NCBI GenBank assembly: GCA_934338065.1
Contig: CAKRGX010000020.1
Span: 1 to 28,099, forward strand
From: an uncultured Eubacterium sp.
Lineage (GTDB): Bacteria; Bacillota; Clostridia; Lachnospirales; Lachnospiraceae
Direction of reading: 5' to 3'
Length of the DNA stretch: 28,099 nucleotides
In this document: positions 14,195 through 20,048 of the stretch, piece by piece
Numbering within the stretch: the first letter of the stretch is position 1
Layout of the letters: every line of letters begins with the position of its first letter
Position numbers and translations under genes: made by a program
The notes under the pieces: generated by a model
Seen by the model: the letters and a program-made list of their open reading frames with translations, nothing else
Databases searched by the model: none
What the model was told of the DNA's origin: nothing

Positions 14195-14947
14195 CTAACA
14201 TGAAATATTTATAATATAGCGGCTCCATAGCACCCCCAGAATATAAACACTTAATGCTGCGGACATGAAAAGGATTCCCACAACATTGTGATACAACGGA
14301 TCCAGAAAACCTGGTGAACAAATCTGCAGATACGCAATAATTCCCAATGGAATCACCATCATACAGGTAGCTTCCAATTTCTTCCCTGCTATCATAGTCT
14401 GAATTTCTCTCTGCAGTTCGATTTTTTCTCCAATATTTGCTGCTGTCCGTTTCATGATCTGAACTAGATTTCCCCCGCTTTTTCTTGCCGTTGCATAAAT
14501 CTGTGCAAATACAATAATTTCCTCAACCCCACTCCTTCTGCCAAGATCCATAAGCAGCTCGTCCAGTGTACGCTTCAATTGAAGCTGCTTTCTTATCTGC
14601 CCAAGTTCCTTTATCATAGGAGTCTCGCACTCTTTTATCAGCTTCAGGTCATGGTAGGATTCTGTCACCGCATTTTCCATCGAATAACCGGCTGCCAAAG
14701 CAGAAACCATACTGTCCATGACATCTTTAAACTCCACCATCAATGACCACCTCTGCTTCTCCAGCAGAGCATGTTTTCTATACATAAGAAACCCTGCCAT
14801 ACCTGCCAGACCGCCAATAAAACAGACAAGCCAGCTTCGATAAAACAAATACAATAAAACAAAACTTCCTAAAAAACCTGTCATTCCATTTGCCAAAAAT
14901 TCTCTCCATGAAAATACATAATTATTGTAATCCGTTACACCTCTTAT
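14195..14947 (-). CDS. TadB-like T2SS F-family platform protein, probable AUA start
   Basis: A T2SSF-domain protein with N-terminal transmembrane segments, a cytoplasmic T2SSF core (about 65-195) including SGGNLVQIMKRTAANIGEKI and two C-terminal helices. The only canonical in-frame start is a TTG at 14896, giving 233 aa. The frame stays open upstream with 17 protein-like codons (RGVTDYNNYVFSWREF), which resemble the DYxxYxxSxxE start of related TadB proteins as I recall them. An ATA at 14947 would overlap the tadA stop as ATAA, the same geometry as an ATGA overlap, and has GGGGGTGG 4 nt before it. I therefore mark 14947 as the likely start (250 aa) with the TTG as alternative. Confidence 0.72.
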   Translation of the reverse strand: MRGVTDYNNYVFSWREFLANGMTGFLGSFVLLYLFYRSWLVCFIGGLAGMAGFLMYRKHALLEKQRWSLMVEFKDVMDSMVSALAAGYSMENAVTESYHDLKLIKECETPMIKELGQIRKQLQLKRTLDELLMDLGRRSGVEEIIVFAQIYATARKSGGNLVQIMKRTAANIGEKIELQREIQTMIAGKKLEATCMMVIPLGIIAYLQICSPGFLDPLYHNVVGILFMSAALSVYILGVLWSRYIINISC

Positions 14948-16179
14948 AAGACCACCCCCGCTCTTTTACACTTTTCAATTGATTGTAATTCTTCCGCAGT
15001 CCTCTCTAGTTTTCCTATGATCTTTCCCCCGTCCTCACCCTGTTCATGAAACTCATATAATGTCCGCAGACAGATCTTTCCATCCTTTACTTCTCCCACT
15101 TCACTTATTTCTAATACCCGCCGCGAACGGTCACGCAGACGCCCCAAATGTACAATCAGATCAATACCCGATGCAATCTGCTGGCGGATTGCAGCAAGTG
15201 GTATATCAAGCCCCATAAGTACCAATGTCTCCAGGCGATTCAGCATATCGGCAGGACTGTTCGCATGTCCCGTAGATAAACTCCCATCATGCCCGGTATT
15301 CATGGCACTAAGAAGATCGATTGCCGCTGAATCGCGAATTTCTCCTACTATAATGCGGTCTGGCCGCATACGCAAAGCGCTTTTTACCAGATCCCTTATC
15401 GTAACCTCGTTATTTCCCTCCACATTAGCATTCCTTGCTTCCAGACGAACCAGATTATCTACATTTTGTATCTGCAATTCTGCTGAATCTTCTATTGTAA
15501 TAATCCGTTCATTTCGCGGTATGTAATTTGACAAAATATTAAGGAATGTGGTTTTTCCTGCTCCAGTACCGCCTGAGATAAAAATGTTATATTTTGCCTG
15601 TACCAGTTTCTTTAAAAATACCTCTACTTCCTCTGTTACTGCATTCATTTTTATAAGCTTCTTCATTGTCATTGCTTCCTTTGGAAATTTACGGATCGTA
15701 ATAACAGGCCCCTCAATAGCAATTGGCGGAACTACAATGTTCACACGGGAACCATCCTCAAGTCTGGCATCAAGAATCGGATTGGACTCATTGACAATAC
15801 GGTTCCCTGACGAAGCGATCTGCTGTGCAATATCCTCCAGCCGCGCACGATGTTCAAATGTCACCCCGGTCTCGGACAAACTTCCCGCTTTTTCCACAAA
15901 TATGTGATCCGGCCCATTTACCATGATCTCCGTAATCTCCTCATCATCCAGCAGATCCTGCAGCACATCCATACGCCGTATGGAATTGAAAACCATATGA
16001 CGCAACCTTTTTTTCTCTTCCAGACGCAGATAAGTGTCCTGAAATACTTCCCATATTTGTTTCTCGATCAAGCGAAGTAGCTGACTATCGTTTAACTCCA
16101 CTCCGGCAGGGATCTCATCTAAAACCCGTTCCCGCAACAGTCTCCTTTTTTCATCCAAAGTCTTCCCACAAACACACAT
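14944..16179 (-). CDS. tadA: TadA/CpaF pilus assembly ATPase
   Basis: A 411-aa secretion ATPase of the GspE/TadA family that powers Flp pilus assembly on the cytoplasmic face. Walker A GGTGAGKTT is at 203-211, the Asp box ITIEDSAELQ follows at 227-236, Walker B-like RIIVGEIRD at 275-283, and the His box TGHDGSLSTGHANS at 295-308. These are all intact, so it should be active. A strong GGAGGGAGG lies 6 nt before the ATG. Its start overlaps the end of tadZ by 29 nt and its stop overlaps the proposed tadB start by 4 nt, so translation is probably coupled. Confidence 0.97.
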   Translation of the reverse strand: MCVCGKTLDEKRRLLRERVLDEIPAGVELNDSQLLRLIEKQIWEVFQDTYLRLEEKKRLRHMVFNSIRRMDVLQDLLDDEEITEIMVNGPDHIFVEKAGSLSETGVTFEHRARLEDIAQQIASSGNRIVNESNPILDARLEDGSRVNIVVPPIAIEGPVITIRKFPKEAMTMKKLIKMNAVTEEVEVFLKKLVQAKYNIFISGGTGAGKTTFLNILSNYIPRNERIITIEDSAELQIQNVDNLVRLEARNANVEGNNEVTIRDLVKSALRMRPDRIIVGEIRDSAAIDLLSAMNTGHDGSLSTGHANSPADMLNRLETLVLMGLDIPLAAIRQQIASGIDLIVHLGRLRDRSRRVLEISEVGEVKDGKICLRTLYEFHEQGEDGGKIIGKLERTAEELQSIEKCKRAGVVL

Positions 16180-17197
16180 CTTCTTCCTCCCTCCCCTCTT
16201 GATCTAACAATCTTCCTATCAATGCCATCAACAGATTATTTTCTGCTATTTCCTTCAAGGGCTGCCTTTCTAACATTTCCTGCCATTCCCGGCACTCATC
16301 CGGCAGTATAAGATACCGAACGTAATCCATCCATTCCTTTTTTCCCTCCATTTGACAATACTGACTCCACACATGACGCTGGATTTTTCCAAATACACCG
16401 GATTGTGTTATCATCAACACTTCATCTCCTAATTCAAGCAATTCCATTGTGTGTTCCATCAATGCCCCAAGTTCGATCACTATATGATCGTAGCCACATT
16501 CTTTTTGAAGATGATGGAGCAGCGTATGCCAATCTTCTTTTGTACTGTCTAGAACATCCTTAAAATGATGAGCAGGAGGAAGCAAATACGCTTTTCCCAT
16601 TTGTCTGCGGATTTGTCTTTCCCTGCTGACAAAATCTTCTCTCTCCACCATAAAAAGCAGTTCATCTATGCCAGGCAAATGAAAATCCGGTGTTTCATCT
16701 AATGTTTCACCGTACCAGATTGGAAATCCGGTCAGATTAATATATAAACAAGATTCATATCTACCCAGATATTGGACAAATAATGAGACAACTGGTGTTA
16801 CCCCGACTCCATTAGGAGAAAAGAACATCCGCACTCCCCCTTTTTTCTTAACAACCGTTTTCCGCTCTCCTTCGACACTTTCTTCTGTCAGATTCAGCAT
16901 CTGCATCATCTGATCAAATAAGGTTTCTGCTTTCTGATATTGAAAAATGGAATAGCTTGCGCTATCTGTCCTGTCAACCAAACGAATCCATATCTTATCA
17001 TCGGTCCCCCTCTCTATCTCCAGATCTGTAAGCACAACAATTTTCTGATGCCCGCTACACGATCGCTGACTGATCCGATCATAATCCGTTACCATCTCAG
17101 CATGCAGATATCTTTTCTTCTTTCCAGCCAGATATCGTAACAGACGCCTGCCATACGCTTCATCAGCAACATAGATCAGAACTACCACATCTGTCAT
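16151..17197 (-). CDS. TadZ/CpaE-like polar localisation protein, degenerate P-loop
   Basis: A 348-aa protein in the position of TadZ/CpaE, which combines an N-terminal receiver-like half with a C-terminal MinD/ParA-like ATPase half and positions the pilus machine. The N-terminus DVVVLIYVADEAYGRRLL fits an atypical receiver. The deviant Walker A is SPNGVGVT at about 127-134, where the usual GKT lysine is a valine, so ATP hydrolysis is doubtful. Later IVIELGALMEH resembles the MinD Walker B region. The ATG at 17197 is chosen because GGGGGA is 6 nt before it; an ORF start at 17230 would overlap the peptidase gene. Assignment rests on context and weak motifs. Confidence 0.75.
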   Translation of the reverse strand: MTDVVVLIYVADEAYGRRLLRYLAGKKKRYLHAEMVTDYDRISQRSCSGHQKIVVLTDLEIERGTDDKIWIRLVDRTDSASYSIFQYQKAETLFDQMMQMLNLTEESVEGERKTVVKKKGGVRMFFSPNGVGVTPVVSLFVQYLGRYESCLYINLTGFPIWYGETLDETPDFHLPGIDELLFMVEREDFVSRERQIRRQMGKAYLLPPAHHFKDVLDSTKEDWHTLLHHLQKECGYDHIVIELGALMEHTMELLELGDEVLMITQSGVFGKIQRHVWSQYCQMEGKKEWMDYVRYLILPDECREWQEMLERQPLKEIAENNLLMALIGRLLDQEGREEEDVCLWEDFG

Positions 17198-17217
17198 TAA
17201 AATCCCCCTTTCTGAAC

Positions 17218-17718
17218 TTACAGACACCAAAATGCTGCGAGAGAAATTGCTATCGTAAATGGAATCACGCCCTCCTCCCCTTCCTCAGCCAGATTATAAT
17301 AGGGCTGGAATTTCCTTTCCCGTCTGCACACTGCAATATAATGCCAAAGTCTCAAAAATCTCTGCCGTGCATTGCGATACCGCAACATTTTTATTATTGA
17401 TAAAACTCCACCAATGCAGACCGCTGTCAAAATGATCCGCAGAATCTGTGATACGCCAACGATACTGCCAATGACAGAAAGCAATTTAACATCACCGGCT
17501 CCTAACATCCGGCAATAAAACAACAAGTAACATAGGATAAAAGGAATGATCATTCCTGCGAACCAGGGTAGCACACCAGCCAGTCCCCGGACTTTATAAC
17601 ATATCATAAGACTTATGAAAAGAGCAGCTCCACAAAGTGCATTAGGCACTTTATATCGCCAAAGATCAAATAAAGAAGCCGATACGAGAAGAAAAAACAG
17701 CAGCTCGTATTCTGTAAT
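17218..17718 (-). CDS. A24 prepilin peptidase, probable AUU start
   Basis: First gene of the Tad cluster; a polytopic membrane aspartyl protease. With the canonical GTG at 17649 it would be 143 aa and lose its first active-site aspartate. The frame is open upstream and encodes LLFFLLVSASLFDLWRYKVPN, a membrane helix followed by the DxRxxxVPN active-site motif (Asp18). The second site is GAGDVKL (Asp76). The only plausible start is ATT at 17716-17718, 4 nt after GGGGGGAGG, giving 166 aa. AUU starts are rare but known from infC. The stop lies 20 nt from tadZ. Confidence 0.82.
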   Translation of the reverse strand: MTEYELLFFLLVSASLFDLWRYKVPNALCGAALFISLMICYKVRGLAGVLPWFAGMIIPFILCYLLFYCRMLGAGDVKLLSVIGSIVGVSQILRIILTAVCIGGVLSIIKMLRYRNARQRFLRLWHYIAVCRRERKFQPYYNLAEEGEEGVIPFTIAISLAAFWCL

Positions 17719-17751
17719 CCTGCCTCCCCCCTTTCGTTTGATGTGAGTACA

Positions 17752-17780
17752 AAATTATCACAGTAAAATCATACTGTCAA
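17752..17780 (-). promoter_or_regulatory. Promoter of the Tad cluster
   Basis: Minus strand TTGACA (17775-17780) with TAATTT (17752-17757) at 17 nt. A better -10, GATAAT with a TG extension (17754-17759), is at 15 nt. The start is about 30 nt upstream of the proposed AUU codon. It lies 12 nt from the dyad at 17793-17803. Confidence 0.6.
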
Positions 17781-17792
17781 CAACTTTTTTTT

Positions 17793-17803
17793 GCGTATTA
17801 CGC
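17793..17803. promoter_or_regulatory. GCGTATTACGC dyad, possible operator (site 1)
   Basis: Perfect 5-bp inverted repeat around a central T, GCGTA-T-TACGC, just upstream of the -35 of the Tad promoter. A similar half-repeat occurs at 17855-17866. Confidence 0.4.
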
Positions 17804-17818
17804 CCACAAAAATGAATA

Positions 17819-17847
17819 GTTTCACAGGTAATGACTATACTTATAAT
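17819..17847 (+). promoter_or_regulatory. Possible promoter for the DUF2508 gene
   Basis: A perfect TATAAT at 17842-17847 with a weak GTTTCA (17819-17824) at 17 nt. The start near 17854 leaves a leader of about 47 nt. Confidence 0.45.
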
Positions 17848-17854
17848 AGACAGG

Positions 17855-17866
17855 TTGTAATACGCC
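17855..17866. promoter_or_regulatory. TTGTAATACGCC, possible operator (site 2)
   Basis: Shares TAATACGC with the complement of the dyad at 17793-17803 and sits at the expected transcription start of the DUF2508 gene. A regulator binding both sites could act on both divergent units. Confidence 0.3.
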
Positions 17867-17900
17867 TTTTTGTTTTAAAAAAAATAAGGAGATGGTAAAA

Positions 17901-18107
17901 ATGAAACAGAAAAAGACCCCTGCCAATGAGGCAAGAGCCCAGCTAATCCAAGAAATAGAAGCATTACAGCAAGCTTTAGAAACAGCCAATTCAAATTTTG
18001 AAAATGTCTGTGATCCCGACTTGATCGACAGCTATATTTATGAGATCAATGCGTTGTCTTTCCGCTACAAATACCTTCTGCGCCAAGTTCAAGATATACA
18101 TGCGTAA
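17901..18107 (+). CDS. DUF2508 (YaaL-like) small protein
   Basis: A 68-aa, mostly helical soluble protein. IQEIEALQQALETANSNFENVCDPDLIDSYIYEINAL contains the conserved DPxLIDxxIYExxA pattern of DUF2508, found in Bacillus YaaL and many Clostridia; function unknown. The start at 17901 is preferred over an ATG at 17892 because AAGGAG (17886-17891) abuts the latter and lies 9 nt before the former. It is transcribed away from the Tad cluster and ends 15 nt from the convergent fliS stop, with no clear terminator between them. Confidence 0.82.
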   Translation: MKQKKTPANEARAQLIQEIEALQQALETANSNFENVCDPDLIDSYIYEINALSFRYKYLLRQVQDIHA

Positions 18108-18122
18108 TCCGCTAAAAAAAAT

Positions 18123-18602
18123 TTATATTTGAAATCCACGGTTATCATCCATGCCCATTGCAACCGTTTCATTCAATTTTCCCGGACCATATGTCAGCCC
18201 GGCATAAATAGCCTGCGCATTTTGCATGACAGCTTCGGAATCATCTTGTTTTGCCACTTCCTGAAACGAAGGCAGCAACTGTTCAAAAATATAAGACGCA
18301 TGGTCAAAAAGTTCCGGTTTGCGCAGAGCAATCCCATGACATAACTCATGGTAAGCAAAAATATACAACTGCCGCAGATAATGGGAAATGCTATACTGCA
18401 GATCCAGGCTGCGCATCAGCTCTGTGATCATGCCCCGTGCACGGGCAGTCTCCGTCCGTGCTTCCTCCACCTTCCCATCAGCCAGATATTGCTTTCCTTC
18501 TGCAATACTTTCTAAAACAGCTTCGTAAATAATGACTACCAGTTCACTTCGATTTGCCTGTGTCACTCTGGCTGCAAATTCATGTAATCTTTCTTTTTTC
18601 AT
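18123..18602 (-). CDS. fliS: FliS-like flagellin export chaperone
   Basis: A 159-aa helical protein. Residues 8-35, with AARVTQANRSELVVIIYEAVLESI, match the FliS N-terminal helix with its (P)xELVxxxYE pattern, and the C-terminal LTYGPGKLNE matches the tail of Lachnospiraceae FliS proteins as I recall them. FliS caps the disordered flagellin C-terminus in the cytoplasm and prevents premature polymerisation. It directly follows the flagellin gene after 24 nt, the expected partner arrangement. It is somewhat longer than the ~130-aa norm. Confidence 0.87.
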   Translation of the reverse strand: MKKERLHEFAARVTQANRSELVVIIYEAVLESIAEGKQYLADGKVEEARTETARARGMITELMRSLDLQYSISHYLRQLYIFAYHELCHGIALRKPELFDHASYIFEQLLPSFQEVAKQDDSEAVMQNAQAIYAGLTYGPGKLNETVAMGMDDNRGFQI

Positions 18603-18626
18603 TTAGGAATTCCTCCTTATTGATCA

Positions 18627-20048
18627 TCAACCCTGAAGAAGCTGCAAAATCGTCTGTGGCTGATTATTGGCCTGTGCCAGCATAGAAGTTCCTGCCTGCA
18701 CAAGAACACTATACTGTGTATATTTCGTCATTTCCTCTGACATATCAACATCTTCAATACGTGAACATGCCTCAGTCAGATTCTCAGAAGTCGTATCCAG
18801 ATTGGCAATAGAGGAATCCAGACGATTCTGGTATGCACCGAGCTTAGAGCGCACAGAAGATACCTGATGAATGGCTTCATCAAAGGAGGAAATAGCACGT
18901 GATGCACCCTTTTGGGTACATACATTGCAGTTTTCTATTTCAAGTGTCTTTGTGTTGACCGGTGGAATGGACAGATCAATTGTCTGTCCTTCATTAGCAC
19001 CGATCTGAATTGCCACATAACCGGCATCCAACATCGTAACAGAAGCATCCGATCCGGCAACGGCCTTAGAAACGTCAAACACCATACTAAACCCGTCCCT
19101 GTCAGAAACCTCAACACGTCCTCCTTTTGTAATAACCGTAGCTGTATTGGAAAAACCTGACGCCGTATCAAGTGTTACATCAGCATCCTTGCCTTTTGTC
19201 GAAGTCAGACCGTCTATACCCAGTTTTTTTGCCAGCTCTGCATTATCGGTTGTAATCTGAATATCCTCTGACGCACCATATACAACAGAAGTAAAAGACA
19301 GATTTGACGCAGTTGACAGACTACATTCTGTTCCGCTGGCATCCACAGGTGCAACATCAATATTCATCATCTCACAGTAGTCACGTATCTTGGCATACAC
19401 GTCTTCATACGTCTCACCTTCTTTGATATCAATCCTCTCACCATTGATCTGTATCGCTCCTGCTGCCTGTCTGGTAACTACTTCAGATGGTGTAAACGAG
19501 ACTGCCCCACTTAATGCTTTTGCCTGAGTAGCCTCAGAATTAATCGTAAATTTGTACGTTGTTAAAGCAATATCATCACTTGCTGATACAAGTTTTACCC
19601 CTACATTATCCGAAGATGACTGACGACAGCAGGTGCCATCGAGTACACTCATCGTATTATACTCCGTCTGCTCGGATAAACGGTCAATCTCCTCCATCAG
19701 AGCATCAATCTCTTTCTGGATAGCTTTCTTATCATCTGTAGTATTTACACCATTGGCAGCCTGAACGGAAAGTTCACGGCAACGTTGTAACATAGTTTCA
19801 ATCTCTGCCAGTGACCCCTCTGTCGTCTGAATGAATGAAATACCATCCGAGCCATTATTCGAGGCACGTTCCAGTCCACGTATCTGTGCATGCATTTTCT
19901 GAGAAATAGCTAGGCCGGCAGCGTCATCTGCCGCTTTTGTAATACGATAGCCGGAAGATAATCTCGCCGTACTCGCTGTTAATTTTTCCTGTACGCTATT
20001 TAAGTTAAAATTGGCACGAAGTGCTGTGATATTTGTATTAATTTTCAT
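18627..20048 (-). CDS. Flagellin, cysteine-rich
   Basis: A 473-aa filament protein. The conserved D0/D1 termini are clear: KINTNITALRANFNLNSVQ at the start, LSSGYRITKAADDAAGLAI, and a C-terminal SVRSKLGAYQNRLDSSIANL with NQPQTILQLLQG at the end. The variable D2/D3 region spans about 140-375. QRCRELSVQAANG at 88-100 keeps the TLR5-contact region typical of immunostimulatory flagellins. Unusually it has eight cysteines (90, 140, 141, 225, 242, 374, 377, 428). The start has AAGGAC about 9 nt upstream and overlaps the DUF6240 stop by 4 nt (ATGA), so translation is coupled. No good sigma-D promoter was found in front of it. Confidence 0.95.
   Translation of the reverse strand: MKINTNITALRANFNLNSVQEKLTASTARLSSGYRITKAADDAAGLAISQKMHAQIRGLERASNNGSDGISFIQTTEGSLAEIETMLQRCRELSVQAANGVNTTDDKKAIQKEIDALMEEIDRLSEQTEYNTMSVLDGTCCRQSSSDNVGVKLVSASDDIALTTYKFTINSEATQAKALSGAVSFTPSEVVTRQAAGAIQINGERIDIKEGETYEDVYAKIRDYCEMMNIDVAPVDASGTECSLSTASNLSFTSVVYGASEDIQITTDNAELAKKLGIDGLTSTKGKDADVTLDTASGFSNTATVITKGGRVEVSDRDGFSMVFDVSKAVAGSDASVTMLDAGYVAIQIGANEGQTIDLSIPPVNTKTLEIENCNVCTQKGASRAISSFDEAIHQVSSVRSKLGAYQNRLDSSIANLDTTSENLTEACSRIEDVDMSEEMTKYTQYSVLVQAGTSMLAQANNQPQTILQLLQG

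Noticed and set aside
17719..17900. c-di-GMP riboswitch upstream of the Tad cluster
   Set aside because: No GEMM-I or GEMM-II-like conserved core seen and the leader is too short.
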